Source of the DNA: Fredricksoniimonas sp964643325
GTDB lineage: Bacteria; Omnitrophota; Gorgyraeia; Zapsychrales; Fredricksoniimonadaceae
Reading direction: 5' to 3'
DNA length: 64,000 bases
Assembly (NCBI GenBank): GCA_964643325.1
Contig: CAZXSE010000004.1
Location: 39,181-103,180 of the forward strand
Part shown: positions 41,270-50,442 of the stretch, piece by piece
Numbering within the stretch: the stretch's first letter is position 1
Layout of the letters: every line of letters starts with the position of its first letter
Program-made: the position numbers and the translations under genes
The notes under the pieces: model-generated
Seen by the model: only the letters and a program-made list of their open reading frames with translations
Database searches by the model: none
Told to the model about the DNA's origin: nothing

Positions 41270-42538
41270 ATGTACCAGAGATCTGTCCTTTCTAACGGCC
41301 TGCGCCTTATTTCCAATCAGCTCAAGGATCGCGAGAGTGTCGCTGTCGGTATCTGGGTCGGCGTCGGCGGCCGTTTTGAGAACGACACGGACAAGGGCGC
41401 GGCCCATTATCTGGAGCACATCCTTTTTCGCGGAAGCCTGAAATATTCCTGCAATGAGATCAAGGGCAGCATCGAGGGCGTCGGTGGTACACTCAACGCT
41501 TTTACGGGCGAAGAACAGACCTGCTATTACGCTAAAGTCCCGATGAAATATTTTGACCAGACCGCGGATATCCTGTGCGACATGGCGTTCTTTCCGCTGA
41601 TCCAGAAGGATGACATGGAGCGTGAACGCACCATCATCCTTGAAGAGATCAAGATGTACCATGACCTGCCGCAGTATTATGTCCTTGAGCTTCTCGATGG
41701 ACTGGTATGGCCGGAGCACCCGCTGGGGCAGGGGCTTGCCGGAACGGCAGAGACCGTCGGCGGCATGACCCAGAGAGGCCTGCGGGCTTTTCACCGGCGG
41801 CATTATGCGCCCAACAATGTTGTTGTGTCGGTGTGCGGGAATTTCTCTCATGAATGGCTTGTGGGTTTTCTGGAGGATAAGCTGGGAAGCTTTGCCGCGC
41901 AGAAGCAGGACCCTGCCGATCCTTTCAAGGGCAAGCAGCGGGCCGCGCGCGTGAGCTTCTTCCGCAAGCAGACCGAGCAGATGCATCTGGCCCTTGGGTT
42001 CCCGTCGCTTCGGGCGGACCATCCGGATATTTACGCGCAAGCCGTCCTGAATATTATTCTCGGCGGCAACATGTCGAGCCGGCTTTTTGATGAGCTGCGC
42101 GAAAAAAGAGGCCTGGCGTATTCTGTTTACAGCACGGCAAAGTCTTACGATGACACGGGGCTGTTCATGGTCAAGGCCGGTGTAGGCGACAAGAACCTGA
42201 TGGAAGCGGTTGAGCTGATCATGAAGATCCTGAAACAACTGCGCCGCCAGGGGCCCAAGGACCGTGAGTTCATGCGCGCCCGGGAATATTTTCTGGGGCA
42301 GTTCGTGCTGGGGCTGGAAGACACTATGGAGCACATGATGTGGATCGGCGAATCCATGATCGAGCGCGACCGCATCCGCACGCTGGGAGAAGTTGTTTAT
42401 CGCGTGAATTCCCTGACACCGGATGATATCCGGCGCGTGGCCGGGGATGTCCTGAAAGAAAAAAGGGCCAATCTTGCCGTCGTGGGCGCGCTCACGGATG
42501 AACAGGAGAAGGGGCTTCGCGCCATCATCACGGGTTAG
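41270..42538 (+). CDS. M16-family zinc protease (PqqL/MPP beta-like)
   Basis: 422-residue inverted-zincin protease. HxxEH metal site in AAHYLEHILFRGS with the distal Glu in GEEQTCYYAKV region; GFPSLRADHPDIY and LGGNMSSRLFDELREKRGLAYSVYS are family signatures. Start 3 bases after trpA without a separate ribosome-binding site, suggesting coupling. Only one catalytic gene, so it may form a homodimer. Confidence 0.93.
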   Translation: MYQRSVLSNGLRLISNQLKDRESVAVGIWVGVGGRFENDTDKGAAHYLEHILFRGSLKYSCNEIKGSIEGVGGTLNAFTGEEQTCYYAKVPMKYFDQTADILCDMAFFPLIQKDDMERERTIILEEIKMYHDLPQYYVLELLDGLVWPEHPLGQGLAGTAETVGGMTQRGLRAFHRRHYAPNNVVVSVCGNFSHEWLVGFLEDKLGSFAAQKQDPADPFKGKQRAARVSFFRKQTEQMHLALGFPSLRADHPDIYAQAVLNIILGGNMSSRLFDELREKRGLAYSVYSTAKSYDDTGLFMVKAGVGDKNLMEAVELIMKILKQLRRQGPKDREFMRAREYFLGQFVLGLEDTMEHMMWIGESMIERDRIRTLGEVVYRVNSLTPDDIRRVAGDVLKEKRANLAVVGALTDEQEKGLRAIITG

Positions 42539-42578
42539 GCAGCGCGCCGCGTTTTACGTTGTTTCCTTGCTTTTTGAT

Positions 42579-42607
42579 TTGACATGGCCAAGGTTCTTGG
42601 ATACACT
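42579..42607 (+). promoter_or_regulatory. Promoter before the 56-residue gene
   Basis: Consensus TTGACA (42579-42584), 17-base spacer, TACACT (42602-42607), 37 bases before the ATG. Confidence 0.65.
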
Positions 42608-42644
42608 CAAGAACAGTTCAGTTATACATTCTAATGGAGGACGT

Positions 42645-42815
42645 ATGGAGAAATTATCTTTTTACGATGTGAAGACCAAGGCGAAATTTGAATCTGCGGA
42701 TTACAAGGTCCAGGAGAAGGGCGGCCGTTTCTTTGCTGTCGTCAAGTCTCCGGCGGGCACGCATGAATGCTGGCGCGTGCTGAGCAAGGACCAGGCGCAG
42801 AAAATGAAGTCGTAA
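42645..42815 (+). CDS. Conserved-looking 56-residue protein, unknown function
   Basis: Starts MEKLSFYDVKTKAKFES and contains RFFAVVKSPAGTHECWRVLSKDQA. It has its own promoter and a GGAGG ribosome-binding site five bases upstream, so it is a real gene. Mixed beta/alpha, basic, no membrane segment. I do not recognise the family. Confidence 0.8.
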   Translation: MEKLSFYDVKTKAKFESADYKVQEKGGRFFAVVKSPAGTHECWRVLSKDQAQKMKS

Positions 42816-42843
42816 TTCAACCGGCACATATTTCGACACGACA

Positions 42844-43248
42844 TTGGAATCATTAGAGCTAGCCAAAAAGGCCGCCCGTTGCGCTGCTGACAAGAAAGCA
42901 GAGAATATCGTCGTCCTCGACATGCGCGGGATCGTGAATTTTTGCGATTACTTTGTCTTGTGCACCGCAACAAGTTCGCGTCACATCAAGGCCGTGGCGG
43001 ACGGCGTTGATGAAGGGCTCCACGAGCTCGGTATCAAGATCAAGTTCAAACAGGGACTCAGCACCGCCGGACGCTCCCGCAGTTTCAGTTTTGCCAATGC
43101 GGGCGCTTTGCCGGCGAATGAGCCTAACGGCCGCTGGGTCCTTCTTGACATGGGGGATGTTGTTGTCCATGTCTTTGAGAACGATTCCCGCGCGTTCTAC
43201 GGCCTCGATCATCTCTGGCAGGAAGCTGTTGCCGTTAAATGGGAATAG
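42844..43248 (+). CDS. rsfS: RsfS, ribosomal silencing factor
   Basis: Binds L14 and blocks subunit joining in starvation. 134 residues with AARCAADKKAENIVVLDMRG, NFCDYFVLCTATSSRHIKAVAD and GRWVLLDMGDVVVHVFENDSRAFYGLDHLW. It begins with TTG. An insert of ~20 residues (from about 76; QGLSTAGRSRSFSFANAGAL) sits where the family normally runs from the E-G loop to the DW/GRWVLLD strand. Confidence 0.93.
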   Translation: MESLELAKKAARCAADKKAENIVVLDMRGIVNFCDYFVLCTATSSRHIKAVADGVDEGLHELGIKIKFKQGLSTAGRSRSFSFANAGALPANEPNGRWVLLDMGDVVVHVFENDSRAFYGLDHLWQEAVAVKWE

Positions 43249-43272
43249 CCCTTCGCTATTTTGACCAACCTT

Positions 43273-44946
43273 ATGTTCACCGATCTGCGCACTCATGTAA
43301 GTGATATTGTCCGGGCCTCCTGTGAGGTCTTGGGCCCTCTGCCATCCGCTCCGTCGATAGTTCTTGAAATACCTTCCCATAAAGATCATGGCGACCTGGC
43401 ATGCAATGTGGCATTGCAGTTGTCGAAAGTGTTGAAACGCGACCCCATGCAGATCGCCGGCTCCTTGCGCGAGCGCATCGGGGGCCTTGTGGCTGCAAGC
43501 CTCCTTAAGGATAAGATCGTTTCCGTCGAGATATTCCGCCCGGGATTCATCAATTTTCGCCTCGCGCCCGCGGCGTATCACGATGTTGTCCGTGATGTCA
43601 TGGCCGGCGGCGCTGATTACGGCAGGTTTGATGCGGGCAAGGGCAGGAAGGTCCTGGTGGAATTTGTTTCCGCCAACCCGACAGGGCCGTTGACCGTGGC
43701 GCACGCGCGTCAGGCCGCGGTGGGCGATGTGCTGGTGAACATCCTGAATTTCACAGGCCATCACGCCGAGCGCGAATTTTATGTCAACGACGGCGGTAAC
43801 CAGATCCGCACGCTCGGCCTTTCGATCCAGCTGCGCGTGAAAGAGTTGTTCGGCGCGACAGTCATTTATCCCGAAGATTGTTACCAGGGTGGCTACATTC
43901 AGGATATGGCCAAGATATTCGCCGGCCAGCGTAAGTTCGCGTCCCTGGCGGATGTGGATGCCTGCCCTATGGAGGATTTTTGCAACTTCGGAAAAGCGCA
44001 TCTGATGGATGTTATCCGCGAGGACCTGCGTCTTTTCCGGGTGACGTTCGATAACTGGTCGTTCGAATCTGAAGTTGCGAATGCAGGCAAGATCGCGGCG
44101 ACGCTGGAAGAGCTGCGCGCTAAAGGTTTTATCTACGAGAAGGACGCGGCCCTGTGGTTTGCGTCCACGCGATTCGGGGACGACAAGGACCGCGTGGTCA
44201 AAAAGAGCGACGGGTTCTACACCTATCTAGCGCCGGATATCGTCTATCACAAATACAAATACGACCGCGGGTTCGACCTTCTGGTCGACATTCTCGGGCC
44301 TGATCATCACGGGTATATCCCGCGCATCAAGGCCGCGACCCAGGCGCTGGGCAAGGATGCAACAGCGCTCGAGGGTATGATCATCCAGCTGGCAACGGTC
44401 TTTCGCGACGGAAAACAATTAAGGATGTCAACGCGGGCAGGCGAGTTCATCAGCCTGCGCGAGGTGGTCACGGAAGTGGGCACGGACGCTGGCCGGTATT
44501 TCATGCTCATGCGTCAGGTAAGCCAACAGCTCGAGTTTGATATTGATCTTGCCAAGAAACAGGCGCCGGACAATCCGGTATATTACATCCAGTACGCGCA
44601 CGCGCGCTGCTCTAGCGTGATCCGCAAGGCACGTGAAGAAGCGTCGCTGGTGCCGGCGCATGGCGTGTATGATCTTTTGACCGACGAGGCTGAGGTGGAG
44701 CTGATGAAGAAGATGGCGCAATTGCCGGATTTCCTGGGGATGTGCGTCCAGCAGCTCGACCCTTACGCGCTCACGCGTTATATGCAGGAGTTGGCCGCTG
44801 CCTATCATAAATTCTATGACCGCTGCCGCGTGATGGACCAGGAACCCGCGCTTTCCGTGCAGCGCCTGGCCCTGGTTGACGCGGCGCGTATTGTCCTGGC
44901 CAATGGCCTGCGCCTGCTGGGTATCACAGCTCCCGCAAAAATGTAA
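43273..44946 (+). CDS. argS: Arginyl-tRNA synthetase
   Basis: Class I synthetase, about 557 residues. N-terminal Add-1 domain, HIGH-region SANPTGPLTVAHARQAAVGD, REFYVNDGGNQI, and the C-terminal DALR anticodon domain (YALTRYMQELAAAYHKFYDRC). The KMSK loop reads LRMSTRAGEFISL, a tolerated variant in ArgRS. I use the ATG at 43273; a TTG at 43261 is also possible. Confidence 0.95.
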   Translation: MFTDLRTHVSDIVRASCEVLGPLPSAPSIVLEIPSHKDHGDLACNVALQLSKVLKRDPMQIAGSLRERIGGLVAASLLKDKIVSVEIFRPGFINFRLAPAAYHDVVRDVMAGGADYGRFDAGKGRKVLVEFVSANPTGPLTVAHARQAAVGDVLVNILNFTGHHAEREFYVNDGGNQIRTLGLSIQLRVKELFGATVIYPEDCYQGGYIQDMAKIFAGQRKFASLADVDACPMEDFCNFGKAHLMDVIREDLRLFRVTFDNWSFESEVANAGKIAATLEELRAKGFIYEKDAALWFASTRFGDDKDRVVKKSDGFYTYLAPDIVYHKYKYDRGFDLLVDILGPDHHGYIPRIKAATQALGKDATALEGMIIQLATVFRDGKQLRMSTRAGEFISLREVVTEVGTDAGRYFMLMRQVSQQLEFDIDLAKKQAPDNPVYYIQYAHARCSSVIRKAREEASLVPAHGVYDLLTDEAEVELMKKMAQLPDFLGMCVQQLDPYALTRYMQELAAAYHKFYDRCRVMDQEPALSVQRLALVDAARIVLANGLRLLGITAPAKM

Positions 44947-44966
44947 GTTCCGATCTTCTGGTAACT

Positions 44967-46661
44967 ATGCCTAAGAAATGGCGCTTAAAGACGTGTGATG
45001 CCCAAGCTGTGGCCCGGCTTCAGGAGGGCCTCCATGTGTCGCCGGTCGTGGCGCGGCTTTTGGCCAATCGCGGCATCACAACGCCTGATCAGGCGGCATC
45101 TTTCCTCGACCCCTCTCTCGACGGACTTCACGACCCTTTTCTTCTGAAAGATATGGATAAAGCCGCGGCACGTCTGCAGGCGGCGCGCGCAAAAGGCGAG
45201 ACCGTCCTTGTTTACGGCGATTATGATGTGGACGGTGTAACATCGACCGCGGTCGTTTACCGGATGCTCAAGAAGTTTGGCATCAAGGCCAGAAATTATA
45301 TCCCGCACCGCATGGAAGAGGGCTATGGCCTGAATTACGAGATCGTGCCCCTGGCCAAAGAGTGGGGCGTAACGCTCCTCATTACGGTCGATTGCGGCAT
45401 TACTTCCATCGGAGAAGTTCTTGCTTTGAAGAAAGAAGGCATTGATACGGTCATCCTTGACCATCATGAACCTGAAGGCGCTGTGCCTGATGCGGCGGCA
45501 GTGATCGATCCGAAACAGGCGGACTGTCATTATCCGTGTCCGGACCTTGCTGGTGTTGGCCTGGCCGCAAAATTTGTGCAGGCGGTAACGGGCGCATTCC
45601 CGGTCAATGACCTTGATCTCGTCGCTCTTGGGACGATCGCGGACATGGTCCCGTTGCAAGGGGAGAATCGGATCATCGCGCGTCATGGATTGCCGCGCAT
45701 TGGATCAAGTCCCAAGGCGGGCATTCAGGCGCTGATCGAGATCGCGCGCATTCGCGGCAAGGACATGACCCCGCATCTGATCGGGTACGCGCTCGGCCCT
45801 CGCCTTAATGCGGCGGGGCGCATGGGCCACGCGTCTGTTGCGCTGGAACTTTTATTGTCCGATGATCCTGCCAGGGCCGCGGCATTGGCGCAGGTGCTGG
45901 AGGCGCATAATCGCGACCGCCAGCGTTTGCAGGGGGCGGTCGTGGATGAGGCGGTGGATATTATTGATCAGGACAGCGCGTATGCTAACGAGCGCGTGAT
46001 CGTGGTATCCAGGGAAGGTTGGCATAAGGGCGTGCTTGGGATCGCGGCATCGCGGATCATGGAAAAATACGGACGGCCTGCGATCGTTATTTCGACGGAG
46101 GACGGCACTGGCGCCGGTTCCGCCCGGTCCCTGGAGGGGTTTTGCCTGAACGAAGCGCTGGCGCATTGTGCGGATGTGCTGGAAAGTTTTGGCGGGCACA
46201 AGCGCGCCGCGGGATTGACGATCAAAGCTCCTTTGATCCAGGAGTTCCGCCGGAAGATCAACCGCTTCGCCGAAGGTTTTTTTACGGACGGCGCGGCGGA
46301 CCCGGTCCTTGAGGTGGATCTTGAACTGCCGCTCGGGAGTGCGGACATGGGTCTTATTGACGGTATTGCGGCACTGGCGCCTTTTGGTGAAGGGAATCCT
46401 GCGCCGGTCTTTGCCACGCGCCGGCTTCTGGTCAAGAGCGCGCCCCGGTCCATGAACAAGGGCGCATTGAAGTTCCTGGTAACGGATGGCCGCGCGACAG
46501 CGTCGGCGGTCGGCTTTGGCATGAGCGAAGAGTTCGCAGGGTTGTGCATGGGGCAGGCTGTTGATATTGTTTATACACTGGGCATTGACGACTGGAACAA
46601 GGCCCCGCAGGCGCAGATCATTCTTAAAGATATTCGTCTGATGAAGGCATCATCGTCATGA
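44967..46661 (+). CDS. recJ: Single-strand DNA exonuclease RecJ
   Basis: DHH-family 5'-3' ssDNA exonuclease used in recombination and mismatch repair. VYGDYDVDGVTSTA, LITVDCGITS, ILDHHEPEG, GVGLAAKF, LGTIADMVPL, and the DHHA1 part with SFGGHKRAAGLTI; C-terminal OB-like domain. 564 residues, full length. Confidence 0.96.
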   Translation: MPKKWRLKTCDAQAVARLQEGLHVSPVVARLLANRGITTPDQAASFLDPSLDGLHDPFLLKDMDKAAARLQAARAKGETVLVYGDYDVDGVTSTAVVYRMLKKFGIKARNYIPHRMEEGYGLNYEIVPLAKEWGVTLLITVDCGITSIGEVLALKKEGIDTVILDHHEPEGAVPDAAAVIDPKQADCHYPCPDLAGVGLAAKFVQAVTGAFPVNDLDLVALGTIADMVPLQGENRIIARHGLPRIGSSPKAGIQALIEIARIRGKDMTPHLIGYALGPRLNAAGRMGHASVALELLLSDDPARAAALAQVLEAHNRDRQRLQGAVVDEAVDIIDQDSAYANERVIVVSREGWHKGVLGIAASRIMEKYGRPAIVISTEDGTGAGSARSLEGFCLNEALAHCADVLESFGGHKRAAGLTIKAPLIQEFRRKINRFAEGFFTDGAADPVLEVDLELPLGSADMGLIDGIAALAPFGEGNPAPVFATRRLLVKSAPRSMNKGALKFLVTDGRATASAVGFGMSEEFAGLCMGQAVDIVYTLGIDDWNKAPQAQIILKDIRLMKASSS

Positions 46662-46677
46662 TAAAGCAGAGGATGTG

Positions 46678-48198
46678 ATGAATACCGAGATCTTCTTTTA
46701 TATCCTGTTCATTATTCTTGTCGGAGTACTGGCCTGGAATTTCAGGGACATAGCCAGCATTTTAAGGAAAATGCCTTTCGCCGGAATGGCAGTATTGGCA
46801 CTGCTCCTGATAACAGCGGTTTATTTAAGGTCTTTTGTCATCACGCATGAGGTTTTCTTTGATGAGCCCATTCATCTGAATGTGGCCCAGAATATTTTTT
46901 ATCATCATCAGCTCGGTGGCACAGCGCTGGGTTCGAAATACATGCCGGAAACGATCGCGACCTATGGCCGGCCCGGCGGGCATGTTTCTCTGATCGGCCT
47001 TGCGTACTTTCTTTTTGGCGAGTCGGACAAGAGCGCTTTTCTGGTCAGCTCGGCCCTCGGGGCGCTATCCGTCGGGCTGATATTCCTTTTTGCGTATGTG
47101 TTCTTTAACAGCATCCTGATCGCCGCGTTGGCGGGCTTTTTGGTGAATGTTTTTCCCGTGCATCTGGTGTATTCAGGATCTGTCTCTTCCGAAATGAGCT
47201 CGTTCTTTTTTGTTTCCCTGGCATTGTTCGCTCTGGCATTGTTCCTTAAAGAACGCGGGACAGGGCTTCTTTTTTTGACAGCCATATCTGTGGTGCTGGC
47301 GGTCTATATGCGGCCCGAGAACGTATTCTTGCTGGCCGCGTTCGCGGGGTTCCTTGTTCATTTGGGATATTCCCGGAAAAAGCCGGCGGGCCAGGTCCTT
47401 GACGCCGGCCTTTTTATCCTTGTACTGGCATTGCCCCTGATCGCTCAATTGGGCTGGATGCAGAAGCTTGAGGCGGTCAAGAACCTTCATTTCTGGTCGC
47501 CGCGTTTGTTGCTGGAGCATGTGCCCGGCAATCTCATGTACTTGTGGGATGGCAAGCATATGACAGCTGCCTATATAATGTTCGCCTGTCTCGGCGCGGC
47601 TGCCGCGTTCCAGGCCCGCAGGGCCATGGTGCTGTGTTTTTCAGGATGGCTTGCGCTGTTCTTTTTTGCATACAGCGGGCACGCGGCAGGATATTTCGCC
47701 TATTATAACCGTTATTTCATGATGGCAGTCATCCCGCTGAGCATTCTTGCAGCCGTCGGGATAACTACTGTTCTTGAAAGGTTCGCGGGGTGGTGGCGGT
47801 ATGTCCTGGCGGGCGCTGCTGTCATTATTTTTATTCTTGGCGCCGTCTCCGGGGTCCGTCAGATCCATGCTTATCTTTTGAGTTCACCGGCAGCGCAGGA
47901 ATATTATTTTGTTCAGGAGTTCATCAGGGCTCTTCCCGATGATGCGCCTGTGGTAACGATCGAGCCGTATCTTGTCGCCGCAAGAACAGGGAAAAGGGCT
48001 ATTCAGCCCATGATGCTGAATAGGCAGGGGGGATCTTACAGCAAGCTGTATCTTTTAAAGACCATCAATTGGGAAGAAAGGGATTTTGTTCCTGTCGAGA
48101 GATCTCTGGCCGCATCTTACGATTTCAAGGTCCTTGCGCAACGCAGGACATATCAGGATACAAGGACATTCATTGCGGAGTTAACAAAAAAACCCTGA
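46678..48198 (+). CDS. GT-C membrane glycosyltransferase (PMT/ArnT-like)
   Basis: About 506 residues with ~12 hydrophobic segments. The acidic motif of the first periplasmic loop (EVFFDEPIHLNVA) and YGRPGGHVSLIGLAYFLFGES fit dolichyl/undecaprenyl-phosphate-sugar-dependent GT39-like transferases. The C-terminal third is periplasmic. ATG chosen over a GTG three bases earlier. Acceptor (lipid A, glycan or protein) unknown. Confidence 0.8.
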   Translation: MNTEIFFYILFIILVGVLAWNFRDIASILRKMPFAGMAVLALLLITAVYLRSFVITHEVFFDEPIHLNVAQNIFYHHQLGGTALGSKYMPETIATYGRPGGHVSLIGLAYFLFGESDKSAFLVSSALGALSVGLIFLFAYVFFNSILIAALAGFLVNVFPVHLVYSGSVSSEMSSFFFVSLALFALALFLKERGTGLLFLTAISVVLAVYMRPENVFLLAAFAGFLVHLGYSRKKPAGQVLDAGLFILVLALPLIAQLGWMQKLEAVKNLHFWSPRLLLEHVPGNLMYLWDGKHMTAAYIMFACLGAAAAFQARRAMVLCFSGWLALFFFAYSGHAAGYFAYYNRYFMMAVIPLSILAAVGITTVLERFAGWWRYVLAGAAVIIFILGAVSGVRQIHAYLLSSPAAQEYYFVQEFIRALPDDAPVVTIEPYLVAARTGKRAIQPMMLNRQGGSYSKLYLLKTINWEERDFVPVERSLAASYDFKVLAQRRTYQDTRTFIAELTKKP

Positions 48199-48216
48199 GA
48201 TGGCTCAGGGTTTCTT
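48191..48216. terminator. Bidirectional terminator between the glycosyltransferase and rpmB
   Basis: AACCCTGAG (48191-48199), ATGG loop, CTCAGGGTT (48204-48212). On the + strand TTTCTT follows; on the - strand a run of seven or more Ts follows, so it works best for rpmB. It overlaps the stop codon of the + strand gene. Confidence 0.85.
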
Positions 48217-48244
48217 GGTTTTCAGGAAAGAAGTAAAAAGTTGT

Positions 48245-48520
48245 TTACGCTTTGAGAGCCGCTGCTGCCGCGCGCTGCAGGGAGGCTTTCGGGGCTTTCG
48301 TGATCTTGCCGGCTTTCAGCATGCGGGCTGTTACCCAGACATACTTCACCGTGCCATTCTTGTCGATCGCCTTGACGCGCTGCAAGTTCGGCTTGATGAC
48401 CCGCAGTGTCTTGCCGACGATCTTGGAACCAGCGCCGCCCTTGCGCCGCGCCATACCGCGTCTTTTATATTTGCGGCCTGAAGTGGGGCCCGCGCCGGAA
48501 ACTGAACAGATCCTTGCCAT
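48245..48520 (-). CDS. rpmB: Ribosomal protein L28
   Basis: 91-residue 50S protein; the only - strand gene here. MARICSVSGAGPTSGRKYKRRG, VGKTLRVIKPNLQRV and VWVTARMLKAGKI are typical. No zinc cysteines (only one Cys), so it is the zinc-free form. C-terminal Ala-rich tail. GAGGT ribosome-binding site. Confidence 0.96.
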   Translation of the reverse strand: MARICSVSGAGPTSGRKYKRRGMARRKGGAGSKIVGKTLRVIKPNLQRVKAIDKNGTVKYVWVTARMLKAGKITKAPKASLQRAAAAALKA

Positions 48521-48557
48521 AACATTTACCTCGTTAGATAAGTTTTTTAAGAATCAA

Positions 48558-48585
48558 ATTTTAATCTAGAACCTCCTTTTGTCAA
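48558..48585 (-). promoter_or_regulatory. Promoter of rpmB
   Basis: On the - strand TTGACA (48585-48580), 16-base spacer, TAAAAT (48563-48558), about 38 bases before the start codon. Confidence 0.65.
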
Positions 48586-48621
48586 GGTAATTCTGACGGA
48601 TAAGGCTTTATTTTCTTCGTA

Positions 48622-48649
48622 TTGAAAAACAACGGCATTGTGTTATAAC
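48622..48649 (+). promoter_or_regulatory. Promoter of the M3 peptidase gene
   Basis: TTGAAA (48622-48627), 16-base spacer with TGT just before TATAAC (48644-48649); divergent from the rpmB promoter. Confidence 0.55.
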
Positions 48650-48701
48650 GGCTATACCATGATAGAAGTTCATCCAGGCGCTAATGTGAAGGGATCTTCC
48701 C

Positions 48702-50438
48702 ATGAAGGATAATGAAGGCCGGTTCAAGGCGCTGATGCCGTACGCGTCCCGGCGTTTTGTTCCAGAGAGCGCTGTGTTGACCGATGCGGACGCCGTTAGG
48801 GGGTTGTATGTTCAGCTGCTCGAGCGCAAGGTCTTATCCGCCGGAGAATTCGAGGCCTGGGTGCTTGACCGTTCGGAGCTTGATGCGGCATTGGGCCAGG
48901 CGGGAAGCGTGCTTTATATCGAAATGACCTGCGCCACGGATGATCCAGCCAGGGCAAAAGCCTTTCAGGACTTTGTCGAGAACGTCGAGCCTGTGGTCAA
49001 GCCTTTGGCGCACCGGCTTAACGAACGTTTTTTAGAACTGAACAAGCAATATCCGCTGTGTCCGATCCGCTATGAAGTGCATGCGCGTTCGACGAAAGCC
49101 GCGGTGGAGCTCTTTGTTGACAAGAATGTGCCCCTTGAAACGCAGGTGAGTTTGTTATCGCAGGAATATCAGGCGGCATGCGGCGCCATGATGGTCGATT
49201 TTGACGGGAAGGAGCGCACGCTTCCCGAGATGGGAAAATTCCTTCTTGAGCCCGACCGTTCACTGCGCGAACGCGCCTGGCGCGCTTCGGCCGGCCGGCG
49301 CTTGCGGGATAAGGATAAGCTTGATGATATTTTTGACAGGATGCGCGACCTGCGTGTCGCGATCGCGGCCAATGCGGGGTTTGATAATTTTCGCGACTAT
49401 CAGTTCAAGGCCTATCAACGTTTTGATTATACGCCGCAGGATTGCCGGGCGTATCATCGTTCGGTCAAGGAGCTCGTTGTGCCGTTATGCCGGGCCATTG
49501 ACCAGAAGCGCGTCAGGGATATGGAACTGGATACGCTTCGTCCGTGGGATGCGGCAGCGGATCCGTTGGGCCGCAAGCCCCTGAAGCCTTTTGATCAGGT
49601 GCCGCAACTGATCAATGGCGTTGAAAGCATTTTTCAGGGCCTGGATCCCGAACTGCGCGCTCTTTATGCGGACATGAAGGGCCTCGGGTTATTGGATCTG
49701 GCCAGCCGTAAAGGCAAGGCGCCCGGCGGATACCAGAACACGCTCACCGAGGCGCGCAAACCGTTCATTTTCATGAATGCCGTCGGCGTTGATGATGATG
49801 TCCGCACATTATTGCATGAATCAGGCCATGCGTTCCATGCGTATCTGTGCGCCGCGGACCCTTTGGATGATTACCGTCATGCGCCCATGGAATTTTGCGA
49901 AGTGGCATCCATGAGCATGGAGCTCATGGGTTGCGACGGCATGCGGGTGTTCTATGATGAGGCGGATGCCCGACGCAGCAACATTGAACATCTGGAGGGC
50001 GTTCTCGGGACATTGGCCTGGGTCGCGGTGGTTGATTCTTTTCAGCATTGGCTTTATGAGAACCCCCGGCATACGCCCCAAGAGCGCCGGAACGCGTGGC
50101 TTGAGGCGCACGCCGCCTTCGGCGCGGATGTTGTTGACTGGAGCGGGCTGGAAGAGCAAAGGGCGCATCTCTGGCACCGGCAGCTGCATATTTTTGAAGT
50201 GCCGTTCTATTATATTGAATACGGCATTGCCCAGATCGGGGCGCTGCAATTATGGCAGCAATTCCGCAAGGATCCGGCAACCGCGCTCGCAGGATACAAA
50301 AGGGGGCTTTCGCTCGGCGGATCAAGGCCCTTGCCTGAACTTTTCCAGGCGGCGGGGATCAAGTTTGATTTCTCCAAGGAGATCATAGGCCCCTTAATGG
50401 ACGATGTTTATCAAACATGGGAAGGGTTGAATAAATAA
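48702..50438 (+). CDS. M3-family oligoendopeptidase (PepF-like)
   Basis: 578-residue cytoplasmic zinc metallopeptidase. HExxH site in RTLLHESGHAFHAYL with the distal Glu in MEFCEVASMSMELMG. The N-terminal helical domain matches M3B proteases. AAGGGA ribosome-binding site. Likely degrades short peptides. Confidence 0.92.
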   Translation: MKDNEGRFKALMPYASRRFVPESAVLTDADAVRGLYVQLLERKVLSAGEFEAWVLDRSELDAALGQAGSVLYIEMTCATDDPARAKAFQDFVENVEPVVKPLAHRLNERFLELNKQYPLCPIRYEVHARSTKAAVELFVDKNVPLETQVSLLSQEYQAACGAMMVDFDGKERTLPEMGKFLLEPDRSLRERAWRASAGRRLRDKDKLDDIFDRMRDLRVAIAANAGFDNFRDYQFKAYQRFDYTPQDCRAYHRSVKELVVPLCRAIDQKRVRDMELDTLRPWDAAADPLGRKPLKPFDQVPQLINGVESIFQGLDPELRALYADMKGLGLLDLASRKGKAPGGYQNTLTEARKPFIFMNAVGVDDDVRTLLHESGHAFHAYLCAADPLDDYRHAPMEFCEVASMSMELMGCDGMRVFYDEADARRSNIEHLEGVLGTLAWVAVVDSFQHWLYENPRHTPQERRNAWLEAHAAFGADVVDWSGLEEQRAHLWHRQLHIFEVPFYYIEYGIAQIGALQLWQQFRKDPATALAGYKRGLSLGGSRPLPELFQAAGIKFDFSKEIIGPLMDDVYQTWEGLNK

Positions 50439-50442
50439 TCTC

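Noticed and set aside
40943..42334. Long - strand open frame (463 codons) opposite the M16 protease and trpA end
   Set aside because: The + strand encodes HxxEH and other protease motifs; the antisense product has no recognisable domain. Shadow frame.
43273..44946. Broken ArgRS because KMSK is missing
   Set aside because: The loop reads RMSTRAG with other motifs intact; ArgRS enzymes tolerate KMSK changes, so I consider it functional.
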